NCBI RefSeq assembly: GCF_001591685.1
Contig: NZ_BCVJ01000001.1
Span: 1 to 64,000 of the forward strand
Direction of reading: 5' to 3'
Length of the DNA stretch: 64,000 bases
DNA from: Ligilactobacillus murinus DSM 20452 = NBRC 14221
GTDB taxonomy: Bacteria > Bacillota > Bacilli > Lactobacillales > Lactobacillaceae
Shown here: positions 55,514-64,000 of the stretch, piece after piece
Layout of the letters: every line of letters begins with the position of its first letter
How positions within the stretch are numbered: the first letter of the stretch is position 1
The notes under the pieces: model-generated
The model's database searches: none
Told to the model about the DNA's origin: nothing
What the model saw: the letters and a program-made list of their open reading frames with translations, nothing else
Translations under genes and position numbers: made by a program

Positions 55514-57397
55514 TTATTTTAGTATCTGTTTGGCTACAAAAGGTCCGTAGTATTTGAGTCCTTCTGGATTTGGATGAACATTATCACCATAGAACCAATC
55601 GGCATGATCTTTACTGTAAGCATACCAATCAATTATCTTTAGATTGTGATATTTCTTAGTAGCTTCCTTTAGATCATCGTTGACTTGGTCTTGCCAACGT
55701 CGTGTCGGAACATGGACATTGATCCAATAGACTTTGCGTTTATCACCCAAGATCGTCATGATCTGTTGCATCTCATCTTCCGTAAATGGGCCATTAGTAC
55801 CTTCACTGATCAAAACTGTGTCAGATAGTTTACCCATTTGAGCTAACGATTGTAAGACTGGGATCGCTTCTTTGACCTGACGTCCGACTTTAGCATCGAC
55901 ATACATATTAGGGAAGATCCCTTGGAGTGTTGCTGAAGCATCAGCAAGGACCGAATCACCTACTGCTGTGATCGGTAAAGTTTGTGCTCGAGTAAGCTCA
56001 GCTTGGGTCAATGAATCACTTGAACTAGATTCAGATCTACTTGTTGCTTGCTCAGAACTTGCTTTTTGAGCACTTGAAGCTTGACTACTTTTCTCAGCTT
56101 GGATCTCCTTATTTTGCGTTGCCACTTTTTTGTTATTTGACTCGATCGCTTTTTCTAATGCTGAATTTTGCTTACTTTCAGAACCCTGAGCCGGGGAAAT
56201 GATCGCACCCGTCAAAGCTAATAAGATGATCACACTTGGTACAGCTAGATACCAGCGTTTTTTGCCATAGCGTGATCCTGGTGTAAAAATTTCCTTGATC
56301 GTTATCCATGTCTTAGAATAGTCAAAATGTTGCAAGGGCAATTCAAGATAACGATAAGAAAGATCACTGATCATTAAGATCAAAGCTACTTCGATCACAC
56401 CGTATAAGAATGGATGGTCGGCGACATTTACTTTGTCTTCAAAAAAGACCAAGACTGGATATTGATATAAGTAGATCCCGTAACTGCGCTTTCCGATCCA
56501 AGTAAATAATGGATTTGTCAACAAACGGTTGATATCAGCCCCAGGATGAGCCACAACTGCGACTAAGATCATCGATAAAACAGAGAAGAAAAACATCCCT
56601 CCCCGATAAACCAAAGCACTTTCACCCGTCATACGCATAAACATCCAAAGTAAAAGCAACATTGTAACGCCACCGATCATATCTAGGGCTAGTCTAAAGT
56701 TTGGTTGTAAATTCTTTTTAAGTGCTGTACTTGGCCAAATAACTGCTAACGATGTCCCTAATAAGATCGAAAACATCCGTGTATCTGTACCGTAGTAAAC
56801 ACGGGAAGGATCTTGACCACTCCGATACAAGATAGCCATCAATAAAGCCGAGATAAACGCTAAAATGATCATCGTATCAAAGATCGGTTGTTTCTTTTTG
56901 ACAAATTTTAGCAATAATAAAATAATTATCGGCCAAAAAAGATAAAATTGTCCTTCGATCGATAATGACCATAGATGGGTAAACGGTGACTGGGTACCGA
57001 ACTTATCAAAATAAGATTCATGATGTGCCACTTGGAACCAATTATAAACATATAAAAAATTGGTCACGATTATTGCCCGAATATTTGTCAGTAGATCACG
57101 GGCAAACAAAGTAATGTAGGCAGTCGTTACTAATACCAATGTAACTAAAGCTGGATACAGGCGCTTCATTCGTCTAATATAAAAGCCCTTGATATCGATC
57201 CGTCTATTTTGTTGCCATTCTTGAAACAATAGATCTGTGATCAAATAACCAGAGACCACAAAAAAGATCGGAACCCCTAAGAAACCACCTTGAAATTGAT
57301 ACGGTGCTAGATGATACAAAATAACACCGATGACTGCGATCGTTCTGATACCATCAAAACCTGTAATATATCTACTCTTCTTTAACCTTTTTCCCAT
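55514..57397 (-). CDS. oatA: OatA-like O-acetyltransferase
   Basis: 627 residues. Acyltransferase-3 domain with about ten to eleven membrane segments (1-385), a Ser/Ala/Glu-rich linker (about 408-470), and an extracellular SGNH domain with AVGDSVL (Ser) and DNVHPN (Asp/His). OatA acetylates peptidoglycan muramic acid and gives lysozyme resistance; OatB and related proteins share the layout. It lies between obgE and rnz, which are adjacent in many relatives. Confidence 0.88.
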   Translation of the reverse strand: MGKRLKKSRYITGFDGIRTIAVIGVILYHLAPYQFQGGFLGVPIFFVVSGYLITDLLFQEWQQNRRIDIKGFYIRRMKRLYPALVTLVLVTTAYITLFARDLLTNIRAIIVTNFLYVYNWFQVAHHESYFDKFGTQSPFTHLWSLSIEGQFYLFWPIIILLLLKFVKKKQPIFDTMIILAFISALLMAILYRSGQDPSRVYYGTDTRMFSILLGTSLAVIWPSTALKKNLQPNFRLALDMIGGVTMLLLLWMFMRMTGESALVYRGGMFFFSVLSMILVAVVAHPGADINRLLTNPLFTWIGKRSYGIYLYQYPVLVFFEDKVNVADHPFLYGVIEVALILMISDLSYRYLELPLQHFDYSKTWITIKEIFTPGSRYGKKRWYLAVPSVIILLALTGAIISPAQGSESKQNSALEKAIESNNKKVATQNKEIQAEKSSQASSAQKASSEQATSRSESSSSDSLTQAELTRAQTLPITAVGDSVLADASATLQGIFPNMYVDAKVGRQVKEAIPVLQSLAQMGKLSDTVLISEGTNGPFTEDEMQQIMTILGDKRKVYWINVHVPTRRWQDQVNDDLKEATKKYHNLKIIDWYAYSKDHADWFYGDNVHPNPEGLKYYGPFVAKQILK

Positions 57398-57419
57398 TTG
57401 TAAATATTTCCTTTAAATC

Positions 57420-58730
57420 TTATTCAACAAATTCAAATGTAAAGTTGCCAATTCTTACAAGATCACCGTTCTTAGCTCCACGCTCACGCAAGGCATCATC
57501 AACGCCCATTCCACGTAATTGACGCGCAAAACGCATCATGCTTTCTTCGTGATCTAGGTTCGTCATCTTGAAGAGTTTTTCTAACTTAGCACCACCAAGG
57601 ACCCAGGTTGCATCTGCATCACGTGTAAGCGTAAATGGTGCTTGTGCCGCTTGTTCCTTAAACTCATAGACTTTAGCTTGTTTATCTTGGAGTTTTTCAG
57701 CTTTAGTCTCAAACGCTGGTGTCTCAGCCAACAACTTAGCAGTCTTGTGTAATAATTCATCTAAACCTTGGTGTGTCAAAGAAGAGATGGCTAACACTTC
57801 TGGTTTAGTTGCTAAAGTATCATCTTGAGCAAGTTGTTCTTTAAATTTAGCTAAGTTTTCAGCCGAAGCAGGCATATCCATCTTAGAAGCGACTACGATC
57901 TGTGGTCGCTTCAACAAAGCTGGATCATATTTCTTTAGTTCAGCGTTGATCTTTTGATAATCTTCAAATGGATCGCGCCCTTCTGTCCCTGACATGTCGA
58001 CCAAATGTAAGATCACTCTTGTCCGCTCAACGTGACGTAAAAATTGGATCCCTAAGCCGACGCCTTGTGAGGCACCTTCGATCAACCCTGGCAAGTCAGC
58101 CATTACGAAATCTTGCCCGTCATCTAAACGTACCATCCCTAAGTTTGGCACAAGTGTTGTAAAGTGGTAATCAGCGATCTTAGGTTTAGCACTTGTTACC
58201 ACCGAAAGTAAGGTCGATTTTCCAACTGATGGGAACCCGACCAGTCCCACATCTGCTAAAACCTTAAGTTCAAGCTTTAGATTTCGCTCGATCCCTGGTT
58301 CACCATTTTCAGCGATCTCAGGGGCTGGATTCTTAGCTGAAGCAAAATGAATATTGCCACGACCACCACGACCACCTTTAGCTACGACTAATTCAGCATT
58401 ATTTTCGACTAGATCGCCTAAAACCTCACCAGTATCAGCATCCGTTACGGTCGTACCCTGTGGAACTGCAATATATAAGTCTTTTGCTCCACGACCATAC
58501 ATCCCTTTGATCATTCCATTTTGGCCAGGTTTAGCCTTAAAAATACGGTGATAACGAAAATCCATCAAAGTCCGTAAACCTTCATCGACTTTCAAGATGA
58601 CACTGCCACCTTTACCACCGTCTCCCCCAGCCGGTCCTCCATTAGGAACATATTTTTCGCGCCGAAAAGCTACGGCACCGTCGCCACCTTTACCAGCTTT
58701 GACTTGAATTTTAACTTGATCTACAAACAT
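57420..58730 (-). CDS. obgE: GTPase Obg
   Basis: 436 residues. Glycine-rich Obg fold (1-158), GTPase with [11 protein letters not shown] (about 165-175) and [10 protein letters not shown], and the C-terminal OCT domain (about 350-436). Late 50S assembly and stress control. The 161-base upstream gap has a TGT-TACAAT extended -10 candidate and a leader stem ATCC-GACA/TGTC-GGAT (about 58745-58770); the gene is far from rplU-rpmA. Confidence 0.97.
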   Translation of the reverse strand: MFVDQVKIQVKAGKGGDGAVAFRREKYVPNGGPAGGDGGKGGSVILKVDEGLRTLMDFRYHRIFKAKPGQNGMIKGMYGRGAKDLYIAVPQGTTVTDADTGEVLGDLVENNAELVVAKGGRGGRGNIHFASAKNPAPEIAENGEPGIERNLKLELKVLADVGLVGFPSVGKSTLLSVVTSAKPKIADYHFTTLVPNLGMVRLDDGQDFVMADLPGLIEGASQGVGLGIQFLRHVERTRVILHLVDMSGTEGRDPFEDYQKINAELKKYDPALLKRPQIVVASKMDMPASAENLAKFKEQLAQDDTLATKPEVLAISSLTHQGLDELLHKTAKLLAETPAFETKAEKLQDKQAKVYEFKEQAAQAPFTLTRDADATWVLGGAKLEKLFKMTNLDHEESMMRFARQLRGMGVDDALRERGAKNGDLVRIGNFTFEFVE

Positions 58731-58891
58731 TTATTTCACCCTTCTAAATAATCCGACAACCTCTGCTGTCCAGGATGTTTCTACATAGTCTCTAACTATT
58801 ATTCAATATTACCTAAAATTTTTTTAAAATATTGTAACACTAAGCACAAGTATAACAGTTTCACGCCTCATTCTTCAACCAAGAATAACAC

Positions 58892-60664
58892 TTAATTATC
58901 TAAACTTAACTTGATCGTTTGTGCGACCTTTTTAGAGATCCCTAAAGCTTGAAGCTCTTCTAATGAAGCTTGCGCGATCTTCTTTAAAGATCCGTAATTA
59001 CGCAAAAGTTTGATCCGCGTTTTTGGTCCCACCCCAGGGATCCGTTCAAGCTTAGATGAAAGCGAATTTTTTGATCTAACTTGACGGTGAAATGTCACTG
59101 CAAATCGGTGAACTTCATCTTGGATCCTTTGCAATAGATAAAAGCCCTCGCTCTTTGGATCTAGTCCGATCCGTTCGCCGGTTTGGCGTAAAAGATCAGC
59201 CGTCTTATGGTGCTCATTTTTTACCATCCCAGCTACTGGGATCGCCAAGCCTAACTGATTATGCAAAACATCGACCGCCGCTTGAACTTGGATCTCGGCT
59301 CCGTCCATCAAGATCAAATCAGGTAACGGCTTTTTTTCTTTCAATAACCGGCTATAACGGCGATAGATGACTTCTCGCGTACTTGCAGCTTCATCAGCAT
59401 GATCAACTGTTTGTAATTTGTATTTCCGATAATCATTTTTCTCTGGTTGCCCATCAACAAAACAAACCATCGCTGAAACGAGATCTGAACCTTGCGTATG
59501 CGAATGATCAAAGGCTTCGATCCGGTGGCCCACCGGTAACCCTAAAGCATCAGTGATCTCTTTCATTGCTCCAGTCGTTTTGCGATCATCTAATTCTAGT
59601 AAACGAAACTTTTCTTCTAAAATTAACTGGGCATTTTTACTAGCAAGAGCGAGCAATTCCTTTTTGGTCCCACGTTTTGGTGTCCTAACTGGTGTTTGTA
59701 AAATATCAGCTAAGATCTCTTTATCGATCGTTTCTGGAACTAAGATCTCTTTAGGCAAGATCCGATTTTTTTGGTTGTAAAACTGTAAGATAAATGAAGC
59801 TAGTTCGGCCTCAGGCGTATCGATACATGGGAAAAGACGTTTTTCTCGTTTCATTAACCGAGCCTGACGAATGAAGAAAACTTGGATCGAGATCCACCCC
59901 TTATCCATATAAAAGCCAAACAGATCTCGCGGTGTATTATCATTAGAAATGATTTTTTGCCGTTCAACAGTCATCTCAACATAACGGATCTGATCTCTGA
60001 TCTCACCGGCACGCTCATATTCAAGTTGTTCGGCAGCCTGTTGCATCTTTGTGGTCAATTCTCGCTTGATCCCACCAACATTACCACTTAAAAAAGATTT
60101 GATCTTTTTGATATTTTTTTCATACTCAGCTGGATCGACTTCTTTAAAACAGGTCCCTAAACATTGGCCCATATGATAGTACAAGCAAGGGCGCTTTTGA
60201 TACCCATTGCAACGCCTTAACGGATATACTTTTTGCAATAACTGTAATGTTTCTTGAGCAGCGTAAACATTAGGATAAGGGCCAAAATAATAGCCCCCAT
60301 CTTTTTTGACTTGACTAACGATCTTTAGGACGGGGTCTTTTTCGTTAGTGATCTTGATATACGGATAACCCGTTCCCCGTTTCAACTTGATATTATAATG
60401 AGGTGTATACTTTTGGATCAGCGTTATTTCTAGCAAGAACGCTTCTTTATCTGTCGAAGTAATGATCGTTTCAAAATCATAGATCTCAGAGACCAACTTA
60501 GCTGTCTTACCTTCATGACTACTTTTAAAATAAGACCTGACCCGGTTTTTCAAATTCTTAGCCTTCCCCACATAAATGATCTTGCTATTGATATCTTTCA
60601 TCAGATAGCATCCGGGAAGATCAGGTAACAACTTTAATTTGTTTTCAATATGTTCTGATGCCAT
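58892..60664 (-). CDS. uvrC: UvrABC excinuclease subunit C
   Basis: 590 residues. GIY-YIG nuclease (GCYLMKDINSKIIYVGKAKN, about 14-33), cysteines at about 154-174, UVR domain (around 195-230), RNase H-like 5' nuclease and tandem helix-hairpin-helix C terminus. Makes both incisions in nucleotide excision repair. No LexA box seen in its promoter region. Confidence 0.97.
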   Translation of the reverse strand: MASEHIENKLKLLPDLPGCYLMKDINSKIIYVGKAKNLKNRVRSYFKSSHEGKTAKLVSEIYDFETIITSTDKEAFLLEITLIQKYTPHYNIKLKRGTGYPYIKITNEKDPVLKIVSQVKKDGGYYFGPYPNVYAAQETLQLLQKVYPLRRCNGYQKRPCLYYHMGQCLGTCFKEVDPAEYEKNIKKIKSFLSGNVGGIKRELTTKMQQAAEQLEYERAGEIRDQIRYVEMTVERQKIISNDNTPRDLFGFYMDKGWISIQVFFIRQARLMKREKRLFPCIDTPEAELASFILQFYNQKNRILPKEILVPETIDKEILADILQTPVRTPKRGTKKELLALASKNAQLILEEKFRLLELDDRKTTGAMKEITDALGLPVGHRIEAFDHSHTQGSDLVSAMVCFVDGQPEKNDYRKYKLQTVDHADEAASTREVIYRRYSRLLKEKKPLPDLILMDGAEIQVQAAVDVLHNQLGLAIPVAGMVKNEHHKTADLLRQTGERIGLDPKSEGFYLLQRIQDEVHRFAVTFHRQVRSKNSLSSKLERIPGVGPKTRIKLLRNYGSLKKIAQASLEELQALGISKKVAQTIKLSLDN

Positions 60665-60697
60665 CTCACTTTTCCTTTCGCTACTTCCTCTATACTA

Positions 60698-60724
60698 ATT
60701 ATACAGCAAAAATTAGTTTTACAA
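60698..60724 (-). promoter_or_regulatory. uvrC promoter candidate
   Basis: TATAAT (60698-60703) with TTGTAA (60719-60724) at only 15 bp. Confidence 0.45.
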
Positions 60725-60730
60725 TACGTA

Positions 60731-60766
60731 AAAATACGCTTGTCCTCAAATGACAAGCGTATTTTT
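60731..60766 (-). terminator. glnQ terminator
   Basis: Perfect 11-bp stem ATACGCTTGTC (60734-60744) with GACAAGCGTAT (60752-60762), T tract on the minus strand. Confidence 0.85.
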
Positions 60767-60779
60767 CTGAACATTTATT

Positions 60780-61514
60780 CTATAAAACTTTTGCTAAAAA
60801 ATCTTTGGCACGAGCAGATTTTGGATGTTCAAAGATCTCTTCTGGACTACCGATCTCTTGAACATAGCCATCTGCCATGAACCAAACTTCATCAGCCACC
60901 TCGCGAGCAAAGCCCATTTCATGTGTGACCACGACCATTGTCATCCCACTATCAGCTAAATCTTGCATAACTTTCAAAACTTCGCCGACCATCTCAGGAT
61001 CTAATGCACTAGTTGGTTCGTCAAATAAAATAACTTCCGGATCCATCGCTAACGCACGTGCGATCGCCACCCGCTGCTTTTGGCCCCCAGATAGACTATC
61101 TGGGAATTGGTCGGCTTTATCTAAAAGCCCAACTTTATCAAGCAATTCTTTTCCACGCTCGGTGGCTGTCTTTTCATCCACGTTTTTGACTTTCATCGGT
61201 GCTAACTTGATATTTTCTAAAACACTCATATTAGGGAAAAGATTAAAGCCTTGGAAGACCATCCCCATCTTTTCACGTAAAACATTTAATTGTTTTTCAG
61301 AAATATGTGCCAGATCTTGACCATCAAAAATGATCTTGCCACTTGTTGGTTTTTCTAAAACATTTAAGCAACGTAAAAATGTACTCTTACCTGAGCCAGA
61401 AGGTCCGATCACACAGATAACTTGACCTTTATTCACTGTTTCGGTGATATCTTTTAAAACTTCATTTTTACCGTAATTTTTCTTCAAGTTTTTGATCTCG
61501 ATCATTTTATCCAT
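60780..61514 (-). CDS. glnQ: Polar amino acid (glutamine-type) ABC transporter ATPase
   Basis: 244 residues. Walker [10 protein letters not shown] (about 37-45), [15 protein letters not shown] signature, Walker [13 protein letters not shown]. Pairs with the fused binding protein-permease upstream, overlapping it by 8 bases. ATG at 61514 is well spaced from AAGGAAG. Confidence 0.95.
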   Translation of the reverse strand: MDKMIEIKNLKKNYGKNEVLKDITETVNKGQVICVIGPSGSGKSTFLRCLNVLEKPTSGKIIFDGQDLAHISEKQLNVLREKMGMVFQGFNLFPNMSVLENIKLAPMKVKNVDEKTATERGKELLDKVGLLDKADQFPDSLSGGQKQRVAIARALAMDPEVILFDEPTSALDPEMVGEVLKVMQDLADSGMTMVVVTHEMGFAREVADEVWFMADGYVQEIGSPEEIFEHPKSARAKDFLAKVL

Positions 61515-62976
61515 GGTTTAACTTCCTTTCAAATAGGTTGAGCAATTTCGACAAACTAAATGTCATGATAAAGTAGATCACCATTGCGATAAATAGTGGC
61601 ATGACACCTTTATATGTCGCAGATTGTACTAATTGTGTTTGATACATCAGATCGCCGACACCGATGATCGAGACGATCGAACTTTCCTTGATCAAGGTCA
61701 CAAATTCATTACCTAAAGCTGGCCAAATATTTTTCAAGGCTTGTGGAATAACAACATAGCGATACGTATCTTTTTGTGTCATCCCTAACGAACGAGCTGC
61801 TTCTGTTTGACCTGCTGGGATAGATTCGATCCCTGATCTAATAACTTCAGCAATATAGGCTGCGGAATTTAAAGCAGTTGCAATGATCCCAGCTACTAAA
61901 GCTGGTAAGGATTGAATAACTGCCCCGACACCAAAGTAAACAAACATCACTTGGACCATCAACGGTGTCCCCCGGATAAACTCGATATAACAAACTGCAA
62001 TACTATGCAATAATTTGTTCTCAGATAGACGCATCAAGGAGAGCAGTGTCCCTAAAATAAAGCCAAAGAAGACCGCCGTAACAGTAATGATCAAAGTATA
62101 TTCGATCCCCTTAGCAAAATATGTCCAATAGCTCATCATGGTATTGTTCTTGGTAGTAGTTTCCATGTATTTAGCCGCTTCAGGCACATACTTTGTATCA
62201 AGTAAATTTTGTTTTTTGATCTGAGCCAATGTTTTATTGGCCGCGGCAACTAAAGTAGGCGAATTTTTTCTAAAGGCGATCGCTGAACCGGTTTGATCAG
62301 AATTAACGGAAAAGCCTGGATCAAAGGCTAATAATTGATTATTGTTAGCCACATATGCCTTAGCTGTTGGTTCTTCCATTGCGATCCCGTTGATTTTGCC
62401 CGATTGTAGTGCTAAGACTAAGTTATTTAACTTCGAAAGCCCTTTGACAGTCGTACCAGGCATTTGATCTTTGACTAAATTATATTGTAATGACCCATTT
62501 TGAGCACCAACTGTTTGTCCCTTGAAATCTGCTAAATTCTTATATTTGCTAGCATCTTTTTTATTGATGACGATGTATTGTTTACCCGAATAATAGATAT
62601 CAGAAAAATCCACACTTGCTTTTCTTTCAGGTGTCGGGTTCATTGCCGAGATGATCGCATCAACTTTATTTGTTTCTAGAGCAACTAACAGTGAATCAAA
62701 TGACATATTTTTGATCTCAAGTTTTACACCGAGATCTTTTGCCAATTTTTTAGCGATCTCAATATCGATCCCAACATACTCTGTTTTACCATCAACTTTA
62801 GCTGTAAATTCATACGGTGGGTAATCAGCACTTAAACCAACCACCAATTTCCCACTTTTTTTGATATCTTCCAAAGAGGTATCCGTCTGATCAGCTTTGA
62901 TCGTTAAATTACTAAGTGGTAAAAAAACAGCAAACATCATGACCAGCATTAAAATAAATTGCTTGAGTTTATTCAT
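61507..62976 (-). CDS. glnP: Fused glutamine-type substrate-binding protein and permease
   Basis: 489 residues. Signal/anchor (about 8-28), a type-3 solute-binding domain (about 40-265, with [26 protein letters not shown]) and a permease domain (about 275-489, with [13 protein letters not shown] and the EAA loop AARSLGMTQ). Fusions of this kind are typical of lactococci, enterococci and lactobacilli. ATG at 62976 is 9 bases from GGAG. Substrate glutamine/glutamate is inferred. Confidence 0.93.
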   Translation of the reverse strand: MNKLKQFILMLVMMFAVFLPLSNLTIKADQTDTSLEDIKKSGKLVVGLSADYPPYEFTAKVDGKTEYVGIDIEIAKKLAKDLGVKLEIKNMSFDSLLVALETNKVDAIISAMNPTPERKASVDFSDIYYSGKQYIVINKKDASKYKNLADFKGQTVGAQNGSLQYNLVKDQMPGTTVKGLSKLNNLVLALQSGKINGIAMEEPTAKAYVANNNQLLAFDPGFSVNSDQTGSAIAFRKNSPTLVAAANKTLAQIKKQNLLDTKYVPEAAKYMETTTKNNTMMSYWTYFAKGIEYTLIITVTAVFFGFILGTLLSLMRLSENKLLHSIAVCYIEFIRGTPLMVQVMFVYFGVGAVIQSLPALVAGIIATALNSAAYIAEVIRSGIESIPAGQTEAARSLGMTQKDTYRYVVIPQALKNIWPALGNEFVTLIKESSIVSIIGVGDLMYQTQLVQSATYKGVMPLFIAMVIYFIMTFSLSKLLNLFERKLNHG

Positions 62977-63055
62977 TTCCAATAGCTCCTTTTTTTAAAT
63001 TTGTGTGTCGCACCATCTGGCTTGACTCCCACTTCTTATTTTTTAATTTATAGGT

Positions 63056-63096
63056 ATTATACCCCCATAAGATTATTTATGCAATAAATAATCACA
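63056..63096 (-). promoter_or_regulatory. glnPQ promoter with GlnR-like site
   Basis: TTGCAT (63079-63084), 17-bp spacer, TATAAT (63056-63061). Overlapping the -35, 63080-63096 reads TGTGA-N7-TTGCA on the minus strand, one mismatch from TGTNA-N7-TNACA. Confidence 0.65.
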
Positions 63097-63137
63097 AAAA
63101 GTTGTTTTTATACAAAAAAATACTGAATATATCTAAT

Positions 63138-63166
63138 TTGAAATCTAGTCAAAGACCTGTTATCCT
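63138..63166 (+). promoter_or_regulatory. Promoter of the 45-residue gene
   Basis: TTGAAA (63138-63143), 17-bp spacer, TATCCT (63161-63166), on the opposite strand from the glnPQ promoter. Confidence 0.5.
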
Positions 63167-63198
63167 TGGGGTAAACAAGTTAAAGTAAGGTGATATAC

Positions 63199-63336
63199 GT
63201 GGGTCTTAAGATCAATCAAACCAATAAACTCGAAGATCTCTTCAGTAAATTTGCGATCGAGCCTGAAAAAAAAGCCAAGCGCGAAGAAAAAGAAAGTACT
63301 GATCCTAAAAAAGAGGATAAGGATAAGAAAAAATAA
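63199..63336 (+). CDS. Small, highly charged protein
   Basis: 45 residues with a GTG start, preceded by AAGGTG: MGLKINQTNKLEDLFSKFAIEP then a Lys/Glu/Asp-rich tail (EKKAKREEKES..KEDKDKKK). It has its own promoter and terminator, which supports real expression. It resembles small SPJ_0845-type proteins of lactic acid bacteria, but I am unsure. No signal peptide or membrane segment. Confidence 0.6.
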   Translation: MGLKINQTNKLEDLFSKFAIEPEKKAKREEKESTDPKKEDKDKKK

Positions 63337-63380
63337 TGAGAATGCCAGTGAAGTTTTCGTTCCTGGCATTCTCATTATTT
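63331..63380. terminator. Bidirectional terminator
   Basis: 17-bp perfect stem (63331-63347 with 63364-63380), including the stop codon of the small gene in its arm; serves it and the convergent MazG-like gene. Confidence 0.88.
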
Positions 63381-63386
63381 GTATCA

Positions 63387-63686
63387 TTATGCATTCGGGG
63401 TGAATCCATTTGGATAACGTCGATTCAAGGTGTCGATATTCTTTTGCGCGACCTCATCAAAAGGAATATCTGCCCATTGAGCGATCTGAGATAGATACCA
63501 CAAAACATCTCCCATCTCAGCCACTAATTTCTCGCGGTCAAGATCTTTACCCTTAAATGTATAATCTTTCACGAGATCGATCAATTGTCCACTTTCACCA
63601 GCTAAACCTAAAGCACAATTGGTCAAAACCTGTTCATTTCCATAGAGAGTTCGATTTGCTGCTACTTGGTATTCATTAAATTCCAT
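63387..63686 (-). CDS. MazG-like nucleotide pyrophosphohydrolase
   Basis: 99 residues starting [16 protein letters not shown] at 63686, its ATG sharing one base with the engB stop. All-alpha NTP-pyrophosphohydrolase features: GLAGESGQLIDLVK and AEMGDVLWYLSQ (metal-binding Glu/Asp). Likely house-cleaning of abnormal nucleotides. Confidence 0.88.
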   Translation of the reverse strand: MEFNEYQVAANRTLYGNEQVLTNCALGLAGESGQLIDLVKDYTFKGKDLDREKLVAEMGDVLWYLSQIAQWADIPFDEVAQKNIDTLNRRYPNGFTPNA

Positions 63687-64000
63687 TATTTTGCCCCCAT
63701 TGTATGTGCATCGATCCATTCCCAGATCTGCTCTTTACCTGTTTTAGTAACTGCTGAAAATAAAATGACTTTATCTTCTTTACGTAGACGTAATTTTTTG
63801 CGAATGATGCTTTCACTCTTATTCCACTTACCACGAGCAATTTTATCGATCTTAGTTCCAACGACCAAGATCGGCAAGTTGTAATAATGTAAAAATTCGA
63901 TCATTTGGCAATCAAGCTCGGTCGGTTCATGCCGCGCATCGACTAATGAGATCACACCCCGCAATTCTTGCCGTGTTTCAAAATATGTTTCGATCATTTT
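63686..64000 (-). CDS. engB: Ribosome biogenesis GTPase EngB/YsxC, 5' part outside window
   Basis: The last 104 residues are present; the N-terminal half with the P-loop lies past base 64000 (family about 195). Seen: [11 protein letters not shown]-like G3 region, G4 GTKIDKI, and G5 [13 protein letters not shown]. Helps assemble the 50S subunit. Confidence 0.92.
   Translation of the reverse strand, partial: KMIETYFETRQELRGVISLVDARHEPTELDCQMIEFLHYYNLPILVVGTKIDKIARGKWNKSESIIRKKLRLRKEDKVILFSAVTKTGKEQIWEWIDAHTMGAK

Noticed and set aside
1-64000. tRNA, rRNA, CRISPR arrays, insertion sequences, attachment sites
   Set aside because: None recognised in any gap; gaps are short and filled by promoters and terminators.

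Overview
The window is a low-GC, densely packed stretch of a Firmicutes chromosome, almost certainly from a member of the Lactobacillaceae. The evidence is the gene order (rnc-smc-ftsY-ylxM-ffh-rpsP-khpA-rimM-trmD-rplS; coaBC-priA-fmt-rsmB-stp-pknB-rsgA-rpe-thiN beside rpmB; dltXABCD; glnRA; uvrC-obgE-rnz-recJ-apt), the DUF3042 and DltX small proteins, and the fused glutamine transporter. Genus cannot be fixed by eye; Ligilactobacillus is my guess. I saw no rRNA, tRNA, insertion sequence, prophage or CRISPR array. Most genes are on the minus strand.

Region by region. 1-6.1 kb: ribosome and tRNA maturation genes and the SRP pathway. 6.2-16 kb: smc, RNase III, acyl carrier protein, PlsX, RecG, the fatty acid kinase FakA and an Asp23-family protein, forming a phospholipid and fatty-acid supply block. 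16.4-30.2 kb: rpmB on the plus strand, a lone peptide-binding lipoprotein, then a long minus-strand operon for thiamine, translation start, cell-wall-sensing kinase and phosphatase, replication restart and CoA synthesis, with rpoZ and gmk upstream. 30.4-39.4 kb: a LexA-box-controlled small gene, glnRA with a textbook GlnR operator, miaA, DUF3042, a two-gene unit in which a ribbon-helix-helix protein fused to an NfeD-like OB domain precedes an anchorless SPFH protein, a Cys-less rhodanese, glucokinase, YqgQ, rhomboid and rpmG. 39.6-49 kb: cell envelope genes: PBP2b, a YfhO-type membrane protein and the full dltXABCD operon. 49.2-60.7 kb: potassium-channel regulator, apt, recJ, an SDR, RNase Z, a second LexA-box gene, an OatA-like acyltransferase, obgE and uvrC. 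60.8-64 kb: glutamine-type ABC transporter, a 45-residue charged protein, a MazG-like protein and the end of engB.

Points that stand out: the RHH-NfeD/SPFH pair whose promoter is covered by two 11-bp tandem repeats; two small genes whose promoters contain LexA (DinR) boxes between -35 and -10; a strong excess of GATC explained by isoleucine ATC codons preceded by codons ending in G; and frequent TTG starts (rnc, fakA, rsgA, coaBC, dltX, dltA, recJ and a 91-residue SOS-type gene). Many starts were moved from the longest open frame to the codon correctly spaced from a Shine-Dalgarno sequence; these are noted per gene. All family names are from reading the translations, not from database searches.
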